Source of the DNA: an uncultured Clostridia bacterium
Lineage (GTDB): Bacteria > Bacillota > Clostridia > Christensenellales > UBA1242
Direction of reading: 5' to 3'
Assembly: GCA_934749845.1 (NCBI GenBank)
Contig: CAKVHQ010000019.1
Coordinates: forward strand, 1-11,409
DNA: 11,409 nt
Made by a program: the position numbers and the translations under genes. Position 1 is the stretch's first letter. Every line of letters starts with the position of its first letter. Below, in pieces: positions 1 through 5,906 of the stretch. A model generated the notes under the pieces. It saw only the letters and a list, made by a program, of their open reading frames with translations, had not been told where the DNA came from and did not search any database.

Positions 1-23
1 CAAAATACAAAAACAAATGTTAC

Positions 24-35
24 TGTCAAAAACCA
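24..35 (+). repeat. Candidate left terminal inverted repeat of the IS481-like element
   Basis: TGTCAAAAACCA here matches the reverse complement of 1389-1400 (TGTCAAAAAACA) at 11 of 12 positions. The similarity continues outward as ACAAAT, with four extra bases in the left copy. IS481-family ends commonly begin TGT. No target-site duplication is evident, and the 26-bp att-like repeat would lie inside these ends, so the assignment is tentative. Confidence 0.35.
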
Positions 36-114
36 TTACGCAATTTATTGTTTTAAATTATCTTCATCATTGTTTAGGTTTTTTAAAAAAATAATCTGTT
101 TCATGGCACTTGCT

Positions 115-140
115 GTTTCATAAAATATTTTTTAAAAGAA
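115..140. repeat. Candidate attL: left copy of 26-bp direct repeat, weakly dif-like
   Basis: These 26 bases are identical to 11333-11358. Read on the minus strand the site can be divided as TTCTTTTAAAA, a 6-bp centre AATATT, and TTATGAAACAG, resembling the 11-6-11 layout of dif, with the TTATG typical of the XerD-binding arm. The match of the other arm is poor. Similarity resumes beyond the core: TTGTCAAATGT at 148-158 against TTGACAAATGT at 11363-11373. Many inoviruses integrate at dif through host XerC/XerD, which would explain the missing integrase. Confidence 0.6.
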
Positions 141-198
141 TGAAGAATTGTCAAATGTTTTTTAAAAAAAAGTTAAAAAAATATTAAAAATAAAAAAT

Positions 199-232
199 GA
201 TAGTAAATGATTGTGTTTACTATCTTTTTTTT
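199..232 (-). terminator. Bidirectional intrinsic terminator downstream of the transposase
   Basis: GATAGTAAA (199-207) pairs perfectly with TTTACTATC (216-224) around an 8-nt loop. Eight T follow on the plus strand, and on the minus strand the stem is followed by ATTTTTTATTTTT. It lies about 100 bp past the transposase stop and would end that transcript, while also blocking plus-strand transcription entering from the left. Confidence 0.7.
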
Positions 233-243
233 CTATTCTCAAT

Positions 244-261
244 ACTTCCCCTAGGGGAAGT
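244..261. repeat. 18-nt perfect palindrome
   Basis: ACTTCCCCTAGGGGAAGT is its own reverse complement and is strikingly G/C-rich against the surrounding A/T sequence. It sits between the transposase stop and the terminator. It could be a protein-binding operator, a recombinase site or a hairpin protecting the mRNA 3' end. Nothing in the sequence decides between these. Confidence 0.6.
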
Positions 262-331
262 CGCAAAATTTTAGGCATAAGAAAAGTTATGACATAGTCA
301 TATTCGATTTTTAATATTAAATTCAATAAAA

Positions 332-1324
332 TTATTCAACAACACCCCAATCTAAAAGCAACAATTCTTTGCGCTTTTCTTTTGGAGTAAGCCACTTGTG
401 TTTCTTATCTCTGGAAGCAAGTGTTGATATTGGAATATTGTTTGACCTTTCAAGATAAGACTTCATTTGTAGTTTTAGATCTTCAAATGAATAGAATTTT
501 AACCACTTATAAAATCTCTCGTTGTCATTTCTATGACTTCTTTCAACCTTTCCGTTATGTCTTGGTGTTCTTGGTTTGATTGTCTTATGAATTATTTTGT
601 TTATGCGACAAAATTTATCAAACAAATGCTCTTGGTCGTTCTTTGTCTGTCTTGTATAAGTAAATTCAGAACCATTGTCTGTTTGTATCAATTTTGGCTT
701 ATAACCAAAATAAATAACTGCTCTGCGCACAAAATCAATAGTTGATTGCGAACATTGGTCTTGATATGGGAATATAAACCTTTCTCGTGTGGCTTCATCA
801 ATAATAGTATATTGGTAATATCTGCGTTCGTCTTTAAATTCGCCAACATAACACTGTCTTGGAACGAACTTAACATCCAACTGCCATTTTTCGCCAATAT
901 GAATAGGTGTATCATAATGCTGTGGCACATACTTGTGTTTTTTCTTAACATCAGCATACCAACCTTTTTTACGCAAAAACCTATACAAACTAACTGGGTT
1001 TCTTGAATATGCATAATTCAAACGCAACTTTCCATAAAGTTCATTAAGACCTATATGTGGGTTTCTGCGTATCAAATCTTGAATATGCTTTATCTCTTCG
1101 TCCGTATGCCTATTTGGATGTGGAGTATATGGGGCACAATATTTTGGCTCTAAACTTTCAAGAGTGCCGTCAAAAATTTTACGCCAACGATATAATGTTT
1201 GGATTGTGCAATGATATCTATGTGCAACAAATTCAACAGTGCTATGTCGCCATAGATTTAAAGCATTTAATTTTTCTTCGGCAGAATATGCTGTTTTATA
1301 ATATTTTTTATTCTTTCGTTTCAT
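332..1324 (-). CDS. IS481-like DDE transposase (rve integrase core)
   Basis: This 330-aa protein would catalyse cut-and-join transposition. Residues about 12-50 form a helix-turn-helix (…HCTIQTLYRWRK), followed by a second helical segment (about 75-120), then the RNase H-like core from about 142. The catalytic triad is visible as D150 (KWQLDVK), D216 (QTDNGSEF) and E261 (HNGKVERSHR). The D-to-E spacing is 45 rather than the usual 35 or so, because of an insertion around TRQTKNDQEHL. The chosen ATG (1324-1322) has AAAGGAG about 7 nt upstream. The frame stays open for 79 further codons, but that hydrophobic extension lies over the opposing gene's promoter and is not credible. The gene looks intact. 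Whether it belongs to an inserted IS or to the phage is open. Confidence 0.9.
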   Translation of the reverse strand: MKRKNKKYYKTAYSAEEKLNALNLWRHSTVEFVAHRYHCTIQTLYRWRKIFDGTLESLEPKYCAPYTPHPNRHTDEEIKHIQDLIRRNPHIGLNELYGKLRLNYAYSRNPVSLYRFLRKKGWYADVKKKHKYVPQHYDTPIHIGEKWQLDVKFVPRQCYVGEFKDERRYYQYTIIDEATRERFIFPYQDQCSQSTIDFVRRAVIYFGYKPKLIQTDNGSEFTYTRQTKNDQEHLFDKFCRINKIIHKTIKPRTPRHNGKVERSHRNDNERFYKWLKFYSFEDLKLQMKSYLERSNNIPISTLASRDKKHKWLTPKEKRKELLLLDWGVVE

Positions 1325-1351
1325 AACTTTTCTCCTTTGTCGAATTTTGTC

Positions 1352-1378
1352 TATTTTCGCATTTTTTATGCGAAAATA
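1352..1378 (-). other. Perfect 11-bp hairpin in the transposase leader
   Basis: TATTTTCGCAT (1352-1362) pairs without mismatch to ATGCGAAAATA (1368-1378) around a T5 loop (A5 in the minus-strand RNA). It lies 28 bp before the transposase start, in the untranslated leader, without a U-tract. Leader hairpins of this kind often damp expression of IS transposases from read-through transcription; that role is inferred. Confidence 0.6.
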
Positions 1379-1388
1379 CAAAAACATG

Positions 1389-1400
1389 TGTTTTTTGACA
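1389..1400 (-). repeat. Candidate right terminal inverted repeat of the IS481-like element
   Basis: The reverse complement (TGTCAAAAAACA) matches 24-35 at 11 of 12 positions. It sits 65 bp upstream of the transposase start, a reasonable distance for an IS end. It also contains TTGACA (1395-1400), which is too far from the nearest -10 to serve as the promoter of the plus-strand gene. Confidence 0.35.
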
Positions 1401-1407
1401 GATTTGT

Positions 1408-1436
1408 TTGCTATATTTTTTTTTGTATAATATAAT
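1408..1436 (+). promoter_or_regulatory. Predicted vegetative promoter for the plus-strand gene
   Basis: TTGCTA (1408-1413), a 17-bp spacer and a consensus TATAAT (1431-1436) form a good sigma-A type promoter. Transcription would begin near 1443, giving a very short leader before the start codon at 1446 or 1458. It is independent of the minus-strand phage array. Confidence 0.6.
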
Positions 1437-1457
1437 AAAATAAAAATGGTGAACAAT

Positions 1458-1904
1458 ATGGAAAAAGAAGAAAACAAAAAAAATAAAACAATAATCATAT
1501 TATCAATTTTACTAGTTGTTGTAAGTGTTGGTCTTATATCAACGCTTATAGGAATAACCATATATAAAAATACAGTTTATATAACTTTTAGTAAATACTA
1601 TAACATCTCTGGTCAAGTATCATTTTACACCTACTATGAAGTGGAAATGTCATGCAATGAAAATAAAATAGTAAATGTTAATGATTTTACATTTCAATAC
1701 AACAACGAATACAGATGTGCATCAAAAATATCATATAATAATAAAGAATATAGTACAGATGAAAATTTTGTTATCTCTAAAAATACAAAAAATAAACTTA
1801 CTATATATTTTATGATACCTGACGAAAATAACCCAGAAATAATTTATTATAAACTTAATAAAATAAAATTATATGACACAATAAAAACTCAACAAAAAAA
1901 CTAG
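1458..1904 (+). CDS. Small N-terminally membrane-anchored protein, unknown function
   Basis: I do not recognise this 148-aa protein. A short charged N-terminus rich in Lys and Glu (about residues 1-10) is followed by one hydrophobic segment (IIILSILLVVVSVGLISTLIGI, in two parts about 11-33), then an exported domain of about 115 residues rich in Asn, Tyr, Lys and Ile with two Cys (…EMSC…YRCAS…) that could form a disulphide. The start at 1458 was chosen because GGTGA lies 5 nt upstream; the ATG at 1446 would be almost leaderless and adds four residues. It is the only credible plus-strand protein gene in the element, with its own promoter and terminator, as typical of lysogenic-conversion cargo. 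A surface or superinfection-exclusion role would be speculation. It may equally belong with the adjacent IS. Confidence 0.8.
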   Translation: MEKEENKKNKTIIILSILLVVVSVGLISTLIGITIYKNTVYITFSKYYNISGQVSFYTYYEVEMSCNENKIVNVNDFTFQYNNEYRCASKISYNNKEYSTDENFVISKNTKNKLTIYFMIPDENNPEIIYYKLNKIKLYDTIKTQQKN

Positions 1905-1925
1905 GTGAAACAACCTAGTTTTTTT
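1899..1925. terminator. Shared bidirectional terminator between convergent genes
   Basis: AACTAGGT (1899-1906) pairs perfectly with ACCTAGTT (1913-1920) around GAAACA. T-runs follow on the plus strand (1921-1925) and, because an A-run precedes it, on the minus strand too. It would terminate both the plus-strand gene ending at 1904 and the long phage array ending at 1947, and its 5' arm contains the plus-strand stop codon. Confidence 0.85.
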
Positions 1926-1946
1926 AATGAGAAAAATTATATATAG

Positions 1947-2144
1947 TTATTTAATTAGCAAAGACAAATAATTTACTTTTCGTTTCAAAGTAATATTTTC
2001 TCTTGTCAAATTATCATTTTTAATCTTTTCGCTCATAATAAGCCTGTTGGAACTTTGCGTAATTTGCATAACTCTATGTTTCAACAGTTTGTTTTCTCTT
2101 TCTAGTTGTTCAATGTAATCTATTTCTTGGAATGTATTAACCAT
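1947..2144 (-). CDS. Short coiled-coil protein, last gene of the phage array
   Basis: The 65-aa product is mostly charged heptad-like sequence (EIDYIEQLERENKLLKHRV, then NLTRENITLKRKVNYLSLL) typical of a small dimerising coiled coil. It starts 8 nt inside the end of the preceding gene, so its translation is probably coupled to it, with AAGGAG about 13 nt upstream. Being 3'-most, right before the terminator, it may be an accessory partner of the upstream 224-aa protein. No enzymatic or DNA-binding motif is visible. Confidence 0.7.
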   Translation of the reverse strand: MVNTFQEIDYIEQLERENKLLKHRVMQITQSSNRLIMSEKIKNDNLTRENITLKRKVNYLSLLIK

Positions 2145-2811
2145 TTTTTTGTTTTTTCTCCTTATTTGATTTTAATTTTTGATATGCCTTTTGCAACTCC
2201 CAAACAATGTTTAAAAGTTGATTTTTTGTTTTTGTTTCGAAATATGAATATTCATATTCTTGTTTTGGGTCATAAGCCATTGGAATATCGTCTTCGTTGA
2301 TTGTTGTATCTTCAATGACTTTTTCTGCTTTGTCAGAGCCGTCTTTCAATGTTTTAATGTATTCACGAATTTGTTTAACTGTCATAGTTGGTGTTATCAG
2401 TTGTTTTGCCACTATTTCTTCTACAGTTTCCTGCGAAAGAGATAATAATTCAAAAAGTTTGCTAGGCGAAAAGTCAGAAAACTCAAACTTCAAACAAACT
2501 TTAGGTAGAGCATTTAAAGGCACTTTTTTGTCAGTTTCGTAATCATATACAAACCTTAAATAACATTGTGTTAGCCTGCTAACAGCCTTTTTATCAAAAC
2601 CAAATTTTGCTAGCAATTTGTATGAGTTATAATACTCTTTGTCTTTTGCTTCATAATAATTTTTCTTACAATAAGACCAAATCTTATAAATACTTTTGCA
2701 TATATACGCAAAGTTCACTTGCTTATCGTCAAAGTGTGTTCGCAAATCAATTAGCAAATTATTTAAAACGATATCGTCAAACTCTAAATAACTTTTTACA
2801 AATTCTTCCAT
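2137..2811 (-). CDS. Probable replication or regulatory accessory protein
   Basis: This 224-aa soluble protein has no signal or membrane segment. Residues about 60-100 (LAKFGFDKKAVSRLTQCYLR) and 110-155 (FSPSKLFELLSL, then ITPTMTVKQIREYIKTL) resemble helical, DNA-contacting segments of accessory proteins on Bacillota plasmids and phages; this is recalled similarity, not a search result. The C-terminal 30 residues are Lys/Gln-rich and probably disordered. It starts 2 nt after the 102-aa gene and overlaps the 65-aa gene, placing it in the Rep operon. A role in copy control or as a regulator is inferred only. Confidence 0.75.
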   Translation of the reverse strand: MEEFVKSYLEFDDIVLNNLLIDLRTHFDDKQVNFAYICKSIYKIWSYCKKNYYEAKDKEYYNSYKLLAKFGFDKKAVSRLTQCYLRFVYDYETDKKVPLNALPKVCLKFEFSDFSPSKLFELLSLSQETVEEIVAKQLITPTMTVKQIREYIKTLKDGSDKAEKVIEDTTINEDDIPMAYDPKQEYEYSYFETKTKNQLLNIVWELQKAYQKLKSNKEKKQKNG

Positions 2812-2813
2812 AA

Positions 2814-3122
2814 TTATTTACCATACCTTTCTTCTAAAATTGTATAATCAAAATCACAAGTCGAACCATTTGTTGGTGTAAACATTCCGAAATGAAAAGT
2901 CTTGCCATCTGTTGTAAAATCACATAAATCTTTATCAATCAAGTGTTTAGAAAACATTTTCAATAATTCAAAACCACTTAATATTTTTTGTTTAATACTA
3001 TTATCATTTTCAAAAACAGCATCGCCTTCAAAATCAGTACAACAATAATAGCAACTATGATACTTGATTTTAACTTTATACATGTAATAAGAACATAAAC
3101 CAAATAATTGTTTATTTTTCAT
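2814..3122 (-). CDS. Hypothetical small Cys/Tyr-rich protein in the Rep operon
   Basis: I do not recognise this 102-aa protein. It has five Cys: C10, a cluster CYYCC at about residues 24-28, and one near residue 67 and one near 89. It also has many aromatic residues and no membrane span. The clustered Cys could bind metal, but the spacing does not match a familiar zinc finger. TAGGAG lies 9 nt upstream of the ATG and the gene begins 10 nt after the Rep stop, so it is co-transcribed with Rep and with the 224-aa protein that follows 2 nt later. Confidence 0.7.
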   Translation of the reverse strand: MKNKQLFGLCSYYMYKVKIKYHSCYYCCTDFEGDAVFENDNSIKQKILSGFELLKMFSKHLIDKDLCDFTTDGKTFHFGMFTPTNGSTCDFDYTILEERYGK

Positions 3123-3132
3123 TATTTTTCTC

Positions 3133-4155
3133 CTAAAAATCTAACTCTTCAAAATCAATTTGTTCTTCAAATTGTTTGAAGATTATTTTTTGATTATTTT
3201 CTGACAATGGAATAAAACCATTATCAATGTGTGTTTTCACACTGTTTTCTTCCCAAAATTGCAAAACATTATGTTCTTCGTTATAGTTTTTGAACTCTGC
3301 ATTTTGCAAATGTGGGTTTTTAGACATTAAGTCATTTAAATTTGTTGGTGTCTCAAAATCTGCACCAATCAACCTATCAACAATTTCCGGTCTATTGAGA
3401 TTTCTTGAATAGAAAAATCGTTTCCTGAAAATCTCTGTAGATTTTCCGATGTCCTTGTTAATATATTTCTTAACATAACTGTTGCACCTTTCACGACTTG
3501 CAATTCTTGTGACAGTTGTAAAGCCATAAGGAAAAGTTGTAACATTGTAAACAGGAAGACCATCTGTTTCAGTCAGTGATTGTTCGTCTTTGGTTCTATC
3601 AAAATATTCTTTACTGCATATTTTGTTTTTGTAAATAGCCCACGAACAACAAACTTTTCCAGAATTAACCAGTCCTAACTGTTGTGTTGTTAGTCCAGCA
3701 ATTAACATATGAAAGTGAATACAGTTATCTTCTTCGTGCCTTTCCAGAACGGTTAAATATTTAAAACTAGGATACTTGTGTTTGACATTGTTAATATATT
3801 TTTTATATGCATTATAAACAAGTTCGTCATTTGTTCTATCAATCTTTGCTTTATCAAAAGTCAAAGTTGCGAACCAATCAAAATCATTCATTTCCAACAG
3901 CATATTCATCAAAATTTTTGTTCTACGCATTGAACAAGCCATTGAATTATGAACTTCACTTTTCTTATAAGTGTCAATAACACCAGTTTCTTTGTTTAAC
4001 TTATATCGAACACCATCAATATCAATAGGCTGACTTTTCTTTTCTACTTGTTTCATAGCAGATTTAAAATAAATTGAAGTAAATGTCTTCTCTCTAAATA
4101 CTCTATCTTTCTGAAACAAGTAATAGGCAGTTTTTGGCTTCAATATATTTTCCAT
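3133..4155 (-). CDS. rep: HUH rolling-circle replication initiator (Rep, gene II equivalent)
   Basis: This 340-aa protein should nick one strand of the double-stranded form at the origin and stay bound to the 5' end. The three motifs of HUH Reps occur in order: motif 1 FATLTFD at 95-101; motif 2 HFHMLI at 147-152, with metal ligands H147 and H149; and motif 3 YVKKYINKD from 227, with candidate nucleophiles Y227 and Y231 and Lys between them. There is no superfamily 1 helicase domain, so host helicase would be needed. AGGAG lies 6 nt from the ATG. It sits one gene downstream of a hairpin-rich intergenic region that is a natural origin candidate. The acidic C-terminal tail (EEQIDFEELDF) is unassigned. 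The family call is secure, the substrate site unknown. Confidence 0.92.
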   Translation of the reverse strand: MENILKPKTAYYLFQKDRVFREKTFTSIYFKSAMKQVEKKSQPIDIDGVRYKLNKETGVIDTYKKSEVHNSMACSMRRTKILMNMLLEMNDFDWFATLTFDKAKIDRTNDELVYNAYKKYINNVKHKYPSFKYLTVLERHEEDNCIHFHMLIAGLTTQQLGLVNSGKVCCSWAIYKNKICSKEYFDRTKDEQSLTETDGLPVYNVTTFPYGFTTVTRIASRERCNSYVKKYINKDIGKSTEIFRKRFFYSRNLNRPEIVDRLIGADFETPTNLNDLMSKNPHLQNAEFKNYNEEHNVLQFWEENSVKTHIDNGFIPLSENNQKIIFKQFEEQIDFEELDF

Positions 4156-4179
4156 AAAAACTCCTATAATCGAAAAAAA

Positions 4180-4503
4180 TTATTTTTTTCTTTTAGTATC
4201 TTTATAAAAATCAATATAACCCATATCAAAACTAATATGATAATTACCACCACTATATGGATTATCTAAAATTTCTTTTTGTTTTGCTTTACTAAGCTTT
4301 TTAAACTTATTAACACGAGTAAATGCACGAGATAAGTTCTCTCTATAATCAATTAGATGTTGAGACCTATCAAAATTCGCACCAGTATAACCGTTGTAAT
4401 AGTCCCATTTATTTTTAAATTTATAGTCAGAAGATTTATCTTGCATTTTTAGAAGTCGTTTTTCATATTCTCTCGTTTTTTTAGTTTTATATAAATAATT
4501 CAT
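4180..4503 (-). CDS. Small basic protein between the origin region and Rep
   Basis: This 107-aa soluble protein is rich in Lys, Arg, Tyr and Asn (YLYKTKKTREYEKRLLKM; FTRVNKFKKLSKAKQKEIL) with no membrane span. The ATG at 4503 was chosen because GGAG lies 6 nt upstream; a TTG at 4515 would start inside that ribosome binding site. It is the first gene after the hairpin region and ends 24 nt before Rep. The charge and position suggest a nucleic-acid-binding role in replication, possibly ssDNA binding, but no known domain is recognised. Confidence 0.75.
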   Translation of the reverse strand: MNYLYKTKKTREYEKRLLKMQDKSSDYKFKNKWDYYNGYTGANFDRSQHLIDYRENLSRAFTRVNKFKKLSKAKQKEILDNPYSGGNYHISFDMGYIDFYKDTKRKK

Positions 4504-4533
4504 TTTTATCTCCAAAATAATTTTTTATTCCGT

Positions 4534-4568
4534 TAAGTGTTACTATTGTCGAGTAGAAGTAACACTTA
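4534..4568. repeat. 11-bp perfect hairpin in the origin-like region
   Basis: TAAGTGTTACT (4534-4544) pairs with AGTAACACTTA (4558-4568) around a 13-nt loop (4545-4557) that reads TCTACTCGACAAT on the minus strand. A large exposed loop on a long perfect stem is the form in which HUH Reps often recognise their nick site. No U-tract follows, so it is not a terminator. Confidence 0.65.
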
Positions 4569-4604
4569 CGCACAGGGCATTGGCAAGCCATATGCCCATG
4601 TGCG
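4569..4604. repeat. Long G/C-rich hairpin in the origin-like region
   Basis: CGCACA (4569-4574) pairs with TGTGCG (4599-4604), GGGCAT (4575-4580) with ATGCCC (4592-4597), and TGG (4581-4583) with CCA (4588-4590) around CAAG, giving 15 bp with single-base bulges at 4591 and 4598. It abuts the preceding hairpin directly. It is far more G/C-rich than its surroundings and resembles the stable packaging-signal and origin hairpins of filamentous phages in form; function is inferred. Confidence 0.7.
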
Positions 4605-4631
4605 AAAATGATTTTAATTTTGTATTTATTT

Positions 4632-4775
4632 TGGGTGCAAGGTCATTGCTTCGAGTTGTTAACACTTGAAAAGCATTAACAACTTTAATAAGTTGAAAAC
4701 TCAGTGAGTTTCCAACTTATTAACAATGACTTAATTTATTGAAAACTCGTTGAGTTTACAACAATTTAACACCCA
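4632..4775. other. Nested multi-branch fold, candidate origin or packaging signal
   Basis: Outer stem TGGGTG/CACCCA (4632-4637 with 4770-4775) encloses two elements. The first is closed by GTCATTG/CAATGAC (4642-4648 with 4724-4730) and carries two hairpins: AGTTGTTAA/TTAACAACT (4654-4662 with 4676-4684), and TAATAAGTTG/CAACTTATTA (4686-4695 with 4713-4722) extended by AAACTC/GAGTTT. The second is a long imperfect hairpin (4731-4748 with 4752-4769) capped by the same AAACTC/GAGTTT pair. Nearly every base is accounted for. No coding region overlaps it. It could be the rolling-circle origin, the packaging signal or a structured part of the mRNA upstream of the 107-aa gene. Confidence 0.7.
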
Positions 4776-4794
4776 CGACGACTACTACCAATAA

Positions 4795-5088
4795 TTATTC
4801 ATTGCGCTTATCAGACTTTTTCTTTTCAGCATTATAAAGTGGTCGCAAACCTGATAAAGCAATTTTTAATTTATCGAAAAGAGAAAGTTTAAAACCTTTT
4901 TCTTCAAGATAAAGCAAATTGTAAACTTCGATTTCTTTAAATTTACTTTTCATATTTTTAAAAATATACTTGTGAATTTTTGCATTGTATTTATCTGGAA
5001 CATAATCAGCAGTGTCAAGAGTGTGTGAGTATGTTTCATAAAATTTATCAAGTGCATTATTTATGAGTTTATTTTTGTTAAAATTCAT
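4795..5088 (-). CDS. Small basic protein coupled to the Zot-like ATPase
   Basis: This 97-aa protein is soluble, Lys-rich and probably helical (KLINNALDKFYETYSHTL; MKSKFKEIEVYNLLYLEEK). It ends in a charged tail (KKKSDKRNE). Its ATG overlaps the stop of the ATPase gene as TAATG, and AAAGGAG lies about 12 nt upstream, so translation is coupled. That tight link suggests a role in assembly alongside the ATPase, but it lacks the membrane span expected for a gene I/XI-type or minor coat protein. I do not recognise a domain. The hairpin region begins about 20 nt after its stop. Confidence 0.75.
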   Translation of the reverse strand: MNFNKNKLINNALDKFYETYSHTLDTADYVPDKYNAKIHKYIFKNMKSKFKEIEVYNLLYLEEKGFKLSLFDKLKIALSGLRPLYNAEKKKSDKRNE

Positions 5089-5906
5089 TAAGCCACTTTT
5101 CTCCTTTGATAATAATTTTCTGGAAGTTCGTCGTCCATTGTTTCCAAATACTCTTTATAGCCCGTCAATGTTTCTTCCGGCACTTGTGCAACAACATAAT
5201 CTATGTCTTCATCAAAGTGGTCTTCATAGAACTTTGGCTTACAATTTTGGCTGTCATAACACTCAAAAACATTGTAGTTTGCTGTTACAGTTTCTTCGGT
5301 ATAGCACTCTTTATCTTTTTTGCCACTTGCCATATATCTGTCAAAAAGGCTACTGTTTTCAATCTTTCTAATTTTCCAAGTAAGGCTCTTAACTTTGCCA
5401 TATTTGTCATATTTAATGTCAAGTTTAACAATTTCAATAAATTGCGCCAACTCTCGAATATTAACATCAATCAGCATTGGTCTTTGAGTGTCAAGGAATA
5501 TGTCTAAATTGTTGTGCCCATGCTGTTCATACCAACGACTTTGCCACTCAGGGAAATACATTGACATACGGCTATTCAAGTATTTTTGGGCTTCGGTTAT
5601 GCCAATAACTTCATAAGGCAGATTAAAATGTGTCTTAACAAATTTATTGGCAAAACCAAGTCTATATGGGTTTATTCTGCGGTTATATCTAGGGCTATAA
5701 CCAAATCTTTTAAATTTACAGTCATAATTGGCTGAAACACAATGTATAGGTATGGTTTTAATGTTGTTAAAACCATTTTGAATTTTTGATGCAAGTTCTA
5801 GTTGCATTTGTCTATTTCTTTGTCTGTTAAACGCTTGAATGTTTAACAGGTGTGTCATAAAACAAGTTTTACCAGTTCGGGGCGGTGCAAAAATAATCGT
5901 TATCAT
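5088..5906 (-). CDS. Zot-like morphogenesis ATPase (gene I equivalent)
   Basis: This 272-aa protein is the presumed motor extruding phage DNA during filament assembly. A P-loop sits at the very N-terminus (APPRTGKT, 7-14). A Walker B-like strand follows at 98-107 (YEVIGITEAQ), with E105 but Thr where Asp is usual. Conserved Zot-family features follow: QKYLNSR (107-113) and DIFLDTQRP (135-143). The ATG at 5906 was chosen because it overlaps the stop of the 600-aa gene as ATGA; an upstream ATG at 5921 adds five residues that would displace the P-loop. Inovirus gene I proteins usually carry a transmembrane segment after the ATPase domain; none is visible here, so it may act with an anchored partner. 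The Zot name does not imply toxicity. Confidence 0.9.
   Translation of the reverse strand: MITIIFAPPRTGKTCFMTHLLNIQAFNRQRNRQMQLELASKIQNGFNNIKTIPIHCVSANYDCKFKRFGYSPRYNRRINPYRLGFANKFVKTHFNLPYEVIGITEAQKYLNSRMSMYFPEWQSRWYEQHGHNNLDIFLDTQRPMLIDVNIRELAQFIEIVKLDIKYDKYGKVKSLTWKIRKIENSSLFDRYMASGKKDKECYTEETVTANYNVFECYDSQNCKPKFYEDHFDEDIDYVVAQVPEETLTGYKEYLETMDDELPENYYQRRKVA

Larger units (their letters stand above)
1..331. other. Left flank without a gene: hairpins, repeat and terminator
   Basis: No credible coding region is present. The stretch holds a short sequence matching the inverted complement of the far side of the transposase (24-35), the left copy of the 26-bp repeat (115-140), long A/T tracts, a terminator hairpin (199-232), an 18-nt palindrome (244-261) and a short hairpin TATGAC-ATA-GTCATA at 288-302. 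Under the prophage model positions 1-114 are host chromosome and the remainder is phage or IS 3' flank. Confidence 0.6.
24..1400 (-). mobile_element. Possible IS481-like insertion sequence
   Basis: One intact DDE transposase lies between a 12-bp imperfect inverted repeat (24-35 and 1389-1400), giving a plausible single-ORF IS of about 1.38 kb. A second possible left end is TGTCAAA at 149-155, just inside the 26-bp repeat, which would place the whole IS inside the prophage. No convincing target duplication is visible for either choice. The transposase could instead be a phage gene serving integration, as seen in some inovirus lineages. Confidence 0.4.

Noticed and set aside
1395..1400. TTGACA as the -35 of the plus-strand gene
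   Set aside because: It lies 25 bp from the nearer TATAAT, far outside the usual 16-18 bp; TTGCTA at 1408 with a 17-bp spacer fits better.
1325..1561. N-terminal extension of the transposase frame upstream of the chosen ATG
   Set aside because: It is a low-complexity hydrophobic stretch without a ribosome binding site, lies over the promoter and start of the opposing gene, and is unlike transposase N-termini. The ATG at 1324 has AAAGGAG at good spacing.
5106..5507. Plus-strand open frame of 133 codons opposite the Zot-like ATPase
   Set aside because: It lies wholly antisense to a well-supported gene, has Cys/Phe/Ile-rich composition typical of a reversed A/T-rich gene, and lacks a ribosome binding site. 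The same reasoning removes the other plus-strand frames opposite Rep, the transposase, the 224-aa and the 104-aa genes.
5088..5906. Zot as an enterotoxin or virulence gene
   Set aside because: The visible features are those of the phage assembly ATPase; the toxin name is historical and nothing here indicates a secreted toxin domain.
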